NCBI GenBank assembly: GCA_016213625.1
Contig: JACQZZ010000076.1
Span: forward strand, 1-46,615
From: Actinomycetota bacterium
GTDB taxonomy: Bacteria; Actinomycetota; Acidimicrobiia; Acidimicrobiales; Ilumatobacteraceae
DNA length: 46,615 nt
Direction: 5' to 3'
A model generated the notes under the pieces. That model did no database searches. It was not told the DNA's origin and was given only the letters and a program-made list of their open reading frames with translations. Positions 24,345 to 32,095 of the stretch are shown in pieces. The position numbers were made by a program, and so were the translations under genes. Each line of letters starts with the position of its first letter. Position 1 is the stretch's first letter.

Positions 24345-24740
24345 ATGGCGAATCAGATTCCCCTTGTCGACTATCTGGAACTGGGCGACCAGCCCCACCT
24401 GAAGGCACTCGAGTGCACCTCCTGCGGAGCGCGCTACTTCGACCGCCGCAATGCCTGCGCCAGCTGCTCCGGCACCGACTTCCGATCGGTGGCGGTGCCC
24501 AACGACGGCATCGTGAAGGCGTTCTCCATCGTCACCTTCGCCGCCCCCGGCGTGCCGGTGCCGTTCGTGTCGGCCATCATCGACTGCGACGGCACCAGCG
24601 TGCGCGGCAACATCATCAACTGCGAGCCCTCGCCCGAGGTGGTCACCCTCGGCATGCCAGTGCGGCTCGCCACCTACGTGCTCGGCACCGACGACCACGG
24701 CGTCGAGGCCATCGGATTCGGCTTCGAGCCCGCGAACTGA
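24345..24740 (+). CDS. DUF35 zinc-ribbon/OB-fold protein, thiolase partner
   Basis: 131 residues. A rubredoxin-like zinc ribbon is formed by Cys24, Cys27, Cys38 and Cys41 (ECTSCGARYF, NACASC), and an OB-fold follows (VKAFSIVTFAAPGVPVPFVS). Proteins of this type sit next to thiolase-like enzymes and form complexes with them, for example the ChsH2 DUF35 domain with the Ltp2 aldolase in steroid side-chain degradation, or archaeal acetoacetyl-CoA thiolase complexes. Here the thiolase-like gene begins 14 bases downstream, so the two very probably work together. Confidence 0.88.
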   Translation: MANQIPLVDYLELGDQPHLKALECTSCGARYFDRRNACASCSGTDFRSVAVPNDGIVKAFSIVTFAAPGVPVPFVSAIIDCDGTSVRGNIINCEPSPEVVTLGMPVRLATYVLGTDDHGVEAIGFGFEPAN

Positions 24741-24754
24741 ACAGGAGACCTCAC

Positions 24755-25960
24755 ATGAGCGACGACATCTGGATTCTCGGCATCACCATGACCAAGTTCG
24801 GGAAGCACCCGGACAAGGACACGGTCGACCTCGCCTCGGAGGCCGCCATGGGCGCGCTCGCCGACGGTGGCGTCACGATGAAGGACATGGGCATCCTGGC
24901 CGCGGGCTGCCTCATGCAGTCCAATGCCGGCATCGGCCAGCAGCTGCAGAAGCAGATCGGCCAGACCGGCATTCCCGTCTACAACGTGGCCAACGCCTGC
25001 GCCACGGGTGCCACGGCGCTGCGCACGGCCATCATGGCCGTGAAGTCGGGTGAGGTCGACATGGGCCTCGCGGTCGGCGTCGAGAAGCTCGCCGGTGCGG
25101 GTCTGCTGGGTGGTGGCGGTACGCCGAAGAGCGACAAGAAGGAATGGTCGCCGTCGGGTCGCTACGGCGCGGTCACCAACACCGATGGTCGCATCGGTGC
25201 CGCCAGCATGCCAGCAGTGTTCGCCCAGGTCGGTATGGAGTACGGCCACAAGTACGGTGGCACCAGCTTCGAGCTGTTCGCCAAGATCGCCGAGAAGAAC
25301 CACGCGCACAGCACGTTGAACCCGCTGGCCGCGTACACCAAGCGGATGACCCTCGAAGAGATCATGAACGATGTCATGATCGCCTACCCGAACACGCGCA
25401 GCATGTGCTCGGCCAACTGCGACGGTGCGGCCGCGGCAGTGGTGGTGAGCGACGCCAAGTTGAAGACGATGTCGCTCGAGCAGCAGCGCCGAGCCATCAA
25501 GGTGAAGGCCTCCATCCTCACCAGCGACCCGTACCAGGAGGGCTGCCAGGTGCTGCCCGATGTGAACACGCTCACCAAGAACGCTGCTCGCCTGGCGTAC
25601 GAGGCGGCCGGTGTCGGCCCCGAGGATCTCGACCTGGTCGAGCTGCACGACTGCTTCGCCACGGCCGAGCTGGTGCACTACGACAACCTGGGCCTGTGTG
25701 AAGAGGGCGGCGCGGCCGACTTCTTCCTCTCCGGCGCCACGTGGCGCGACGGGAAGACGCCGGTGAACGTGTCGGGCGGCCTCGAGAGCAAGGGCCACCC
25801 CATCGCTGCCACGGGCATCGCCAACATCTGGGAGATCTGCCACCACCTGCGCGGTGAGGCTGGCCCCCGTCAGATCGAGGGCGCGAAGGTGGGCATGGCC
25901 CACGTCATCGGACTCGGTTCCGCCTGCGGTTTGCACATCCTGGAGAAGTCGGGGCTCTGA
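24755..25960 (+). CDS. SCP-x-type thiolase / lipid-transfer-like acyl-CoA enzyme
   Basis: 401 residues of thiolase fold. The nucleophile is Cys82 in YNVANACATGATAL. ELHDCFATAE and GGLESKGHPIAATG supply the other active-site region, the arrangement of the SCP2-thiolase/Ltp group rather than classic FadA thiolases. AGGAG lies 7 bases before the ATG. Reactions known in the group are thiolysis of beta-ketoacyl-CoA or retro-aldol cleavage when paired with a DUF35 protein. The upstream DUF35 neighbour makes the second possibility real. Substrate cannot be read from the sequence. Confidence 0.88.
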   Translation: MSDDIWILGITMTKFGKHPDKDTVDLASEAAMGALADGGVTMKDMGILAAGCLMQSNAGIGQQLQKQIGQTGIPVYNVANACATGATALRTAIMAVKSGEVDMGLAVGVEKLAGAGLLGGGGTPKSDKKEWSPSGRYGAVTNTDGRIGAASMPAVFAQVGMEYGHKYGGTSFELFAKIAEKNHAHSTLNPLAAYTKRMTLEEIMNDVMIAYPNTRSMCSANCDGAAAAVVVSDAKLKTMSLEQQRRAIKVKASILTSDPYQEGCQVLPDVNTLTKNAARLAYEAAGVGPEDLDLVELHDCFATAELVHYDNLGLCEEGGAADFFLSGATWRDGKTPVNVSGGLESKGHPIAATGIANIWEICHHLRGEAGPRQIEGAKVGMAHVIGLGSACGLHILEKSGL

Positions 25961-25969
25961 GCCCCGACT
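25947..25969 (+). terminator. Terminator-like hairpin around the thiolase stop codon
   Basis: AGTCGGGGCT, loop CTG, AGCCCCGACT: a perfect 10-bp stem. Its loop and first right-arm base include the TGA stop. It lies between convergent genes; no T-tract. Confidence 0.55.
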
Positions 25970-25997
25970 CCTCAGGTGTCGTCGGACGGACGACCCG

Positions 25998-26495
25998 TCA
26001 CTCGGGGCAGGTCTCGTCGAAGTAGCTGTTGATCCGGTCGGATGCTTCCTGCACCTTCGGATCGCTGAACAACGCGATCGCCGCTGCTGCCGCGGCGGGG
26101 TCGTTCTGCTTGCCCTCCATCTCCTTCGCGAAGTCGCCGAACACGCCGGTCAGGAACGTGACGTCCTTCTGGATGTCCTCGGGCAGCTTGCCCTTTGCCT
26201 CGCCGAAGACGGAGTCGAAGTCGACGTCGGAGCCAGGGCTCATGGCCGAGGCCATCGCCCCGATGAACGAGTTGTAGATGGCACGGCACTCCTCGGGGAC
26301 GAGGCCGGCGGGAAGGCCACCGGTCGCGTCGCCGGAGGTGGCGTCCGGCGCCGTGTCGTTGGTGGCGTTGTCGGCATCCTCGACGGTGGTGTCGCTGGCG
26401 CCTTGGATCTTCTCGGCGACGCTGTCGCTGCTGCAGGCGCTGATGCCGAGCAGTGCGACCGCCGTCAGGCCGATGGCCAACCGGGTGCGGAACAT
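25998..26495 (-). CDS. Secreted lipoprotein of unknown function
   Basis: 165 residues. A lipoprotein signal peptide is clear: MFRTRLAIGLTAVALLGISA followed by Cys21 (lipobox I-S-A-C). A Ser/Thr/Asp-rich linker follows, then a mostly helical domain with two more cysteines (EECRAIYNSF and the C-terminal FDETCPE) that could form a disulfide. The start is set by GGAGG 7 bases upstream of ATG 26495. LspA, which would process it, is encoded at 13798-14301. It lies 86 bases downstream of the DUF255 gene on the same strand. No family recognised. Confidence 0.8.
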   Translation of the reverse strand: MFRTRLAIGLTAVALLGISACSSDSVAEKIQGASDTTVEDADNATNDTAPDATSGDATGGLPAGLVPEECRAIYNSFIGAMASAMSPGSDVDFDSVFGEAKGKLPEDIQKDVTFLTGVFGDFAKEMEGKQNDPAAAAAAIALFSDPKVQEASDRINSYFDETCPE

Positions 26496-26581
26496 GGAGA
26501 TGCCTCCTCGTCGTGGGAGCAGTCGCGCAACGCTGGGTAGGGAAGCCGCCACTCCCGGGGGTGAGACCAGCTTGCCAGAAG

Positions 26582-28573
26582 TCACCCCAGTTGAGCCAGC
26601 ATTTCCTCGGCGGTGGCGACGGGGAGCTGGCAGACGTGGTCCCGGCACACGAACGCCAACCCGTCGGGACGGCCCTCCCACAGCGGGCTGTCGTACCGTT
26701 CACCCCACGCGAGCACACTGTGCGGCAGCCATTGGCGTTGTGCCGCCGCCACGAGGTCGGGCCGGTCGCCGGTGACGACGATCTCGGTGGTGCCCTCGTT
26801 GCGCAGGGCCACCGCCATGAGGGTCTGCGAGAACGCACTGGGGGCCTGTGGGATGGCTCGTGCCACCAGCTGCAGGATCTGATCCACCTGGTTGGCGTAG
26901 CGACGCTCGCCGGTGAGGGCAGCGAGGCGCAGCAGCGCCCACGCGGCCGTGGAGTTGGCCGCCGGGGTGGCGTCGTCGACCAGGTCCTTCTGCCGTGCCA
27001 CCAGGTGTTCGCCGTCGTCGGGGGTGGTGAACAGCCCGCCGCGTTGGGTGTCCCAGCAGTGGTCGAGCATCACGTCGGCCACCTGGCAGGCCTCGTGGAT
27101 CCACCGTGCCTGCCCGGTGAGCTCGCCGAGCCGAGTGAAGGCGTCGACGAGACACGCGTGGTCGGCGGCCAGCGCGTGGTGGCGCGCTGGTGGAGTGCCG
27201 TCGGCGTGCCACGACCGGTGCCACCGTCCGTCGGGTCGGCGGAGCTCGCGCAGCAGGAACTCGCCATTGGCCACCGCAGCCGCGGTCCAGTCGGGTCGTT
27301 GGAACAGCGCGGCGGCCTCGCACAGCGACGACAGCATCAGGCCGTTCCACTCGGTGAGCACTTTGTCGTCGAGGCCGGGGCGTCGTCGCTGCTCGCGGGC
27401 GGCGAACAAGCGTTGCCGCGCGGCGTCGATCTCGGCCGGCCGGGCGAGTTGGCCACGATGGCGCACCCGGGCGGGAATGGTGCGGCCCTCGAAGTTGCCG
27501 TCGGTGGTGAACTCGTACCACTCGAGTGCGGCGGGAGCATCGGCCCCCAGCACGGCCTCCACCTCGGGGATGGTCCAGGTGTGGAACAGGCCCTCGTGCC
27601 CGTGACCGTGCTCGTCGGGCGAGTCGGCGTCCTCCGCGCTGTAGAACCCGCCGTCGGGATGGCGCAGGTCGCGCAACACGTACTCGACGGTCTCCTCCAC
27701 GACCTGTCGGTAGCGCTCGCCCTCAGCAGTGCCGGCACCGAACGTGGCGGCCGCGTGCGAGTACAGCCGCACCATCAGCGCCTGGTCGTACAGCATCTTC
27801 TCGAAGTGCGGCACCAACCACTCGCGATCCACCGAGTAGCGGGCGAAGCCGCCACCGAGGTGGTCGTACATGCCGCCACTGGCCATCGCGTCGAGCGAGG
27901 TGGTGACGATGGCGCGGGCGTCGTCGCCCGCACCGCGTTGACACGCACGGAGCACCAGATCCAGGCTCATCGTGGAGGGGAACTTCGGCGCGCCGCCGAA
28001 GCCACCCCACTCCGGGTCGAAGGTCTGCGCCAACTGCTGCAGGCCGGCGTTCACGAGGTCCATGCCCGGCACCTCGGTGGCAGGCGTGACGTTGCCCGAT
28101 CGTTGCAGCGCTTCGGTGAGGGCCGTCACGTTCTGCTGCACGTCGACAGGGCGCGTGCGCCACACGTCGTCGATGGCACTCATCAGTTGCAGGAACTGGG
28201 GCTTGGGGTAGTACGTGCCGCCGAAGAACGGGGCCCCAGACGGCGTGAGGAACACGGTCATCGGCCAGCCGCCGCGCCCGGTGAGCGCCTGCACGGCCTC
28301 CATGTACACCGAGTCGACGTCGGGCCGCTCCTCGCGGTCCACCTTCACGTTCACGAACAGCCGGTTCATCACCTCGGCGGTCTCGACGTCCTCGAAGCAC
28401 TCGTGGGCCATCACGTGGCACCAGTGGCACGCGGAGTAGCCCACGCTCAGCAGAACGGGTACCCCCCGTTCCACGGCCGCGGCGAACGCCTCCGGCCCCC
28501 ACGGGTACCAGTCGACCGGGTTGTCGCGATGCTGTCGGAGGTACGGGGAGGTCTCGTCGGCGAGGCGGTTCAC
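26582..28573 (-). CDS. DUF255 thioredoxin-domain protein (YyaL/SPATA20 family)
   Basis: 663 residues. The N-terminal thioredoxin-like domain is typical: RLADETSPYLRQHRDNPVDW, then SVGYSACHWCHVMAHECF with a CxxC at Cys49/Cys52, VDREERPDVDSVY and GGWPMTVFLTP. The remaining ~450 residues form an (alpha/alpha) barrel like N-acylglucosamine epimerases or glycoside hydrolases. The family is widespread and its function unsettled. The GTG start is 9 bases after the fabI stop, so both are probably one transcript. Confidence 0.9.
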   Translation of the reverse strand: MNRLADETSPYLRQHRDNPVDWYPWGPEAFAAAVERGVPVLLSVGYSACHWCHVMAHECFEDVETAEVMNRLFVNVKVDREERPDVDSVYMEAVQALTGRGGWPMTVFLTPSGAPFFGGTYYPKPQFLQLMSAIDDVWRTRPVDVQQNVTALTEALQRSGNVTPATEVPGMDLVNAGLQQLAQTFDPEWGGFGGAPKFPSTMSLDLVLRACQRGAGDDARAIVTTSLDAMASGGMYDHLGGGFARYSVDREWLVPHFEKMLYDQALMVRLYSHAAATFGAGTAEGERYRQVVEETVEYVLRDLRHPDGGFYSAEDADSPDEHGHGHEGLFHTWTIPEVEAVLGADAPAALEWYEFTTDGNFEGRTIPARVRHRGQLARPAEIDAARQRLFAAREQRRRPGLDDKVLTEWNGLMLSSLCEAAALFQRPDWTAAAVANGEFLLRELRRPDGRWHRSWHADGTPPARHHALAADHACLVDAFTRLGELTGQARWIHEACQVADVMLDHCWDTQRGGLFTTPDDGEHLVARQKDLVDDATPAANSTAAWALLRLAALTGERRYANQVDQILQLVARAIPQAPSAFSQTLMAVALRNEGTTEIVVTGDRPDLVAAAQRQWLPHSVLAWGERYDSPLWEGRPDGLAFVCRDHVCQLPVATAEEMLAQLG

Positions 28574-28582
28574 ACGGGGAAC

Positions 28583-29350
28583 CTATGCCCCGATGGCGTG
28601 ATACCCACCGTCGACGTGGATCATCTCGCCGGTGGTGGCGGGGAACCAGTCGCTGAGGAGTGCGACGCACGCCTTGGCCACCGCGCTGGAGTCGGTGACG
28701 TCCCAGCCGAGGGGAGCACGGTCGTCCCAGACGTCCTCGAACTTCTTGAAGCCGGGGATGCTCTTGGCCGCCATGGTCTTCACCGGGCCGGCAGCGACGA
28801 GGTTGCTGCGGATGCCTCGTGGCCCGAGTTCCTTCGCCAGGTAGCGGCTGACGCTCTCGAGCGCGCTCTTCGCCACCCCCATCCAGTTGTAGGCAGGCCA
28901 GGCGACGGTGTTGTCGAAGTCGAGTCCGACGATGGAGCCGCCGTTGGTCATCAACGGCACGAACGCCTCGGCCAGCGCCTTCAACGAATACGCGCTGATG
29001 TGGAGGGCCACCGACACGTCGGCCCACTGCGGCGCCATGAAGTCGTCACCCAGACATGCCTCGGGCGCGAAGCCGATGCTGTGCAGCACCCCGTCGACCC
29101 GGCCCCACTTGGCGGCGAGTTCGTCGCGCACCGCCACCAGGTGATCGGGCTGGGTGACGTCGAGTTCGTACACATCGACCGGGGTGGGCAGCTTGCGACC
29201 CGTGCGCTGTGTGAGGCTGAGGGCCCGGCCGGCGCCGGTGAGCACGATGTTGGCACCCTCCTGCTGGGCCAGCGTGGCCACCCCGTAGGCGAGCGAGGCA
29301 TCCGTGAGGACGCCGGTGATCACGATGTTCTTGCCGTCGAGCAGACCCAT
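28583..29350 (-). CDS. fabI: Enoyl-[acyl-carrier-protein] reductase FabI (InhA-like)
   Basis: 255 residues, short-chain dehydrogenase fold. FabI reduces enoyl-ACP with NADH in the last step of the fatty-acid elongation cycle. The N-terminus MGLLDGKNIVITGVLTDAS is close to mycobacterial InhA. The active site is conserved: Phe in VGLDFDNTVAW and Tyr-x6-Lys in YNWMGVAK. RSNLVAAGPVKTMAA and the C-terminal GEMIHVDGGYH also fit. ATG 29350 has no ribosome site but lies 8 bases after a TACAGT box. This enzyme class is the target of isoniazid/triclosan-type inhibitors. Confidence 0.95.
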   Translation of the reverse strand: MGLLDGKNIVITGVLTDASLAYGVATLAQQEGANIVLTGAGRALSLTQRTGRKLPTPVDVYELDVTQPDHLVAVRDELAAKWGRVDGVLHSIGFAPEACLGDDFMAPQWADVSVALHISAYSLKALAEAFVPLMTNGGSIVGLDFDNTVAWPAYNWMGVAKSALESVSRYLAKELGPRGIRSNLVAAGPVKTMAAKSIPGFKKFEDVWDDRAPLGWDVTDSSAVAKACVALLSDWFPATTGEMIHVDGGYHAIGA

Positions 29351-29358
29351 GGACCGCG

Positions 29359-29364
29359 ACTGTA
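29359..29364 (-). promoter_or_regulatory. Candidate -10 box (TACAGT) for leaderless fabI
   Basis: On the minus strand TACAGT is followed by 8 bases and ATG 29350. Confidence 0.45.
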
Positions 29365-29411
29365 GTGGTACGGCCTTCAGTCGGTGAGACCTCGTGTGCA
29401 AGGCTGAACGA

Positions 29412-30125
29412 ATGCGCATCGGCATCTTGGGAGGAACCGGACCCGCCGGCTCGGCGCTGGCCGCACGGCTGGCGTCGGTGGGGTACGAAGCGGTCATCGG
29501 CTCACGCTCGAAGTATCGGGCGATGGAGGCGCGCGACAGCCAGGTCGAGAAGTGGCCTGCCCTGGCCTCTCGGCTCAGCTACGGCGACAACGCGGGTGCC
29601 GCCTCGTGCGACCTGGTCGTGATCGCCACTCCCTGGGACTCCGCGGCCACCACCGCCCATGAGAACGAGGAACTGCTCGAGGGCAAGATCCTGGTGTGCA
29701 TGGCCAACGCACTCGTGCGCGTCGGTCACGAGTTCCAGCCGCTGGTGCCGCCGCGTGGCAGCGTCGCGGCGCACGTGCAGGCGGCGATGCCCAAGTGCCG
29801 CGTGGTCGCGGCGTTCCATCACCTGCCCGCCACCGAGCTGGGCCACATCGGCGAACCGATCGACAGTGACGTCCTCATCTGTGGCGACGACGCCGACGCG
29901 GTGCGCACCATCAGCGAGATCGTGGCCAAGATTCCCGGTTGCCGACCGCTCGACGCAGGTGAGTTGTCCAACGCGATGGCCATCGAGGCGTTCACCGCGG
30001 TGCTGCTGCAATTGAACGTCCGCTACAAGACCCGCGTGGCCCCCAAGCTCACCGGTATCAAGCGCGATCCGCGGGCGCCGAAGCCGCCGGTCACCGACAG
30101 CGAGCAGGTAGCGTCGCACCCGTGA
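29412..30125 (+). CDS. npdG: F420H2:NADP oxidoreductase (NpdG-like)
   Basis: 237 residues. The N-terminal Rossmann domain (MRIGILGGTGPAGSALAARL, VIGSRS) binds NADP(H). VVIATPWDSAATT and the C-terminal F420-binding region (FHHLPATELGHIG) fit NADPH-dependent F420 reductases, which pass hydride between NADPH and the deazaflavin F420. A frame-compatible GTG lies at 29394, but ATG 29412 gives the family N-terminus. Its stop overlaps the GTG of mshC (GTGA), so the two redox-cofactor genes are coupled. F420 is common in Acidimicrobiia and other Actinobacteria. Confidence 0.87.
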   Translation: MRIGILGGTGPAGSALAARLASVGYEAVIGSRSKYRAMEARDSQVEKWPALASRLSYGDNAGAASCDLVVIATPWDSAATTAHENEELLEGKILVCMANALVRVGHEFQPLVPPRGSVAAHVQAAMPKCRVVAAFHHLPATELGHIGEPIDSDVLICGDDADAVRTISEIVAKIPGCRPLDAGELSNAMAIEAFTAVLLQLNVRYKTRVAPKLTGIKRDPRAPKPPVTDSEQVASHP

Positions 30126-31243
30126 CGATGCGCCTGTACGACACGGCCCGCCAGGCCGTGGTGCCCTTCGAACCAGGTGAGCAGGTGCTCATGTACACGT
30201 GCGGCATCACGCCCTACGACGCCACGCACCTGGGGCACGCATCCACGTTCATCGCCTACGACGTGTTGCAGCGGCGTCTCATCGACCGCGGGCACACGGT
30301 GAAGTGCGTGCGCAACGTCACCGACGTCGACGACCCGTTGTTCGCCAAGGCGCGCGAGTTGGGCGTTCACTATCTCGATCTCGCCGCCGGCGAGGAAGCT
30401 CGTTTCGAGCGCGACATGGAGGCGCTGCACGCGCTGCCCACGTACAGCTCACCCCGCGCGTCGTCGGCCATCCCCGACATCCGCGGGTTCATCGGCATGG
30501 TGCTGGATCGCGGGTTCGCGTACGAGTCGGGCGGCAGCGTCTACTTCGACGTGTCGAAGTTCCCGTCGTTCGGCTCGGTCAGCCACCTGTCGGAAGCCGA
30601 GATGATCGCCATCGCCCGCGAGCGCGGCGGCAAGGTCGACGACCCCAACAAACGTCACCCGCTCGACTTCGTGCTGTGGCACCCTTCCGAGGCCGACGAG
30701 CCCAGCTGGGACACCATGTGGGGAGCCGGTCGGCCGGGTTGGCACATCGAGTGCAGCGCCCTGGCGCTGCGCGAGCTCGGCACCACCATCGACCTGCACG
30801 GCGGCGGCAGCGACCTCATCTTCCCTCATCACGAGTGCGAGCGTGCGCAGAGCGAAGCCGCCACCGGCGAGCCGTTCGTGAAGCACTGGATGCACGTGGC
30901 CATGGTGTACATGAACGGTCACAAGATGTCGAAGAGCCTCGGCAACCTCGTGTTCGTCGACGCACTCCGCCGCGAGTGGGACCCACGGGCCATCCGCCTC
31001 GCCATCATCGAGCACCACTACCGCCTCGAGTGGGAGTGGGACGACACGCTCATGCCACGCGCCACCGCCCGGCTCGAGCACTGGTCGCGTGGTGGCCACG
31101 GTGAGAGCGGCGTGGTCGACGACGTGCGCGCCGCGCTCGACGACGACCTCAACACTCCGGCCGCGTTGGCGCTCATCGACGAAGCGGCGGCGAAGGGCAT
31201 GGGCGTCCACGACGCGGCGTCGCTCCTGGGCGTGCAGCTCTGA
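30122..31243 (+). CDS. mshC: Mycothiol ligase MshC (Cys:GlcN-Ins ligase)
   Basis: 373 residues of cysteinyl-tRNA-synthetase-like class I fold. MshC joins cysteine to glucosaminyl-inositol with ATP in mycothiol synthesis. The N-terminal motif is YTCGITPYDATHLGHAS, the MshC form; a true CysRS would read CGPTVYxxxHIGN. GWHIECSALALRELG, FPHHECERAQSEAATG and MNGHKMSKSLGNLVFV complete the zinc and KMSKS sites. It is somewhat shorter than mycobacterial MshC (about 410) and lacks the CysRS anticodon-binding end. CysS is the main alternative, judged less likely. Confidence 0.88.
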   Translation: MTMRLYDTARQAVVPFEPGEQVLMYTCGITPYDATHLGHASTFIAYDVLQRRLIDRGHTVKCVRNVTDVDDPLFAKARELGVHYLDLAAGEEARFERDMEALHALPTYSSPRASSAIPDIRGFIGMVLDRGFAYESGGSVYFDVSKFPSFGSVSHLSEAEMIAIARERGGKVDDPNKRHPLDFVLWHPSEADEPSWDTMWGAGRPGWHIECSALALRELGTTIDLHGGGSDLIFPHHECERAQSEAATGEPFVKHWMHVAMVYMNGHKMSKSLGNLVFVDALRREWDPRAIRLAIIEHHYRLEWEWDDTLMPRATARLEHWSRGGHGESGVVDDVRAALDDDLNTPAALALIDEAAAKGMGVHDAASLLGVQL

Positions 31244-31267
31244 GCGAACGCGCCCCGCGGCGCGCAC

Positions 31268-31273
31268 TATGAT
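31268..31273 (+). promoter_or_regulatory. Candidate -10 box (TATGAT) for leaderless plsC
   Basis: TATGAT, one base off consensus, is followed by 7 bases and ATG 31281. This favours 31281 over the in-frame ATG 31269, which lies inside the box. Confidence 0.5.
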
Positions 31274-31280
31274 CCGGCGC

Positions 31281-32051
31281 ATGAAGGCGCAGGGAGCGGG
31301 GAAAGCTCAGCAGAGGTTCCGTCGCGTCGTGCGTCCGGTGTCGAATCAGCTGTGGCGTTTCCACCTCGAAGGCTTCGAACGACTGCCCGCTGATGGGCCG
31401 GCCATCCTCGCCCCCAACCACGTCAGCTTCCTCGACTCCGCGTTCTTGATGCTGCAGGTGCCGCGCAACATCAGCTTCGTGGGCAAGGCCGAGTACATGG
31501 ACTCGTGGAAGACGAAGTACCTCTTCCCGATGATGGGCATGATCCCCATCGACCGCGCCGGAGGCGAGCGCAGCCAGGCCGCGCTCGACACCGCCGAGGC
31601 AGTGCTGCGGCGCGGCGAGCTGTTCGGCATCTTCCCCGAAGGCACGCGCAGTCGCGACGGCTATCTCTACAAGGGGCGCACCGGCGCGGCGCGGTTGGCG
31701 ATGAAGGTGGGTTGCCCCATCTTCCCAGTGGGCGTCGTCGGCACCCGCGAGATCCAACCTCCCGACGCCAAGCTGCCCAAGATCCGGCGCGACTGCACCA
31801 TCAAGATCGGCCGTCCCATCAACGTGTCGCGCTACGCGAACCGTGGTGAGGACCACCTGGTGTTGCGCCAGATCACTGATGAGCTGATGTTCGAGATCCG
31901 CGAACTCACCGGCCAGGAGTACCGCAACGTCTACGCCGGCAAGACCGCCGAGACCGAGCCCACCGTCACGGCGAAGGTGGGCACCGTGGCCGACGACCGG
32001 CAACTCGTGCTGCCCGAAGCGCTGTCGGCCGTGGCCGGCGGTGGGCGATAA
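31281..32051 (+). CDS. plsC: 1-acyl-sn-glycerol-3-phosphate acyltransferase (PlsC family)
   Basis: 256 residues. The acyltransferase signature HxxxxD is NHVSFLD (His47, Asp52). The substrate-phosphate motif FPEGTRSRDG lies near residue 119, with GVVGTREI after it. PlsC makes phosphatidic acid by acylating the sn-2 position of lysophosphatidate at the membrane. The C-terminal ~40 residues are low complexity. Acceptor specificity cannot be told apart from other PlsC-like acyltransferases by motif alone. It is followed 44 bases later by thrS with its own promoter-like box. Confidence 0.88.
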   Translation: MKAQGAGKAQQRFRRVVRPVSNQLWRFHLEGFERLPADGPAILAPNHVSFLDSAFLMLQVPRNISFVGKAEYMDSWKTKYLFPMMGMIPIDRAGGERSQAALDTAEAVLRRGELFGIFPEGTRSRDGYLYKGRTGAARLAMKVGCPIFPVGVVGTREIQPPDAKLPKIRRDCTIKIGRPINVSRYANRGEDHLVLRQITDELMFEIRELTGQEYRNVYAGKTAETEPTVTAKVGTVADDRQLVLPEALSAVAGGGR

Positions 32052-32080
32052 CCACCCAGTGCGGGAAGAGGCTCGCCTCG

Positions 32081-32086
32081 TAGAAT
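32081..32086 (+). promoter_or_regulatory. Candidate -10 box (TAGAAT) for leaderless thrS
   Basis: TAGAAT is followed by 9 bases and ATG 32096; no ribosome site and no T-box leader are visible. Confidence 0.45.
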
Positions 32087-32095
32087 GAGCGGCCT

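Noticed and set aside
25972..26838. 288-codon minus-strand frame across the lipoprotein gene
   Set aside because: The lipoprotein frame has a signal peptide, lipobox and a ribosome site; this frame is its shadow.
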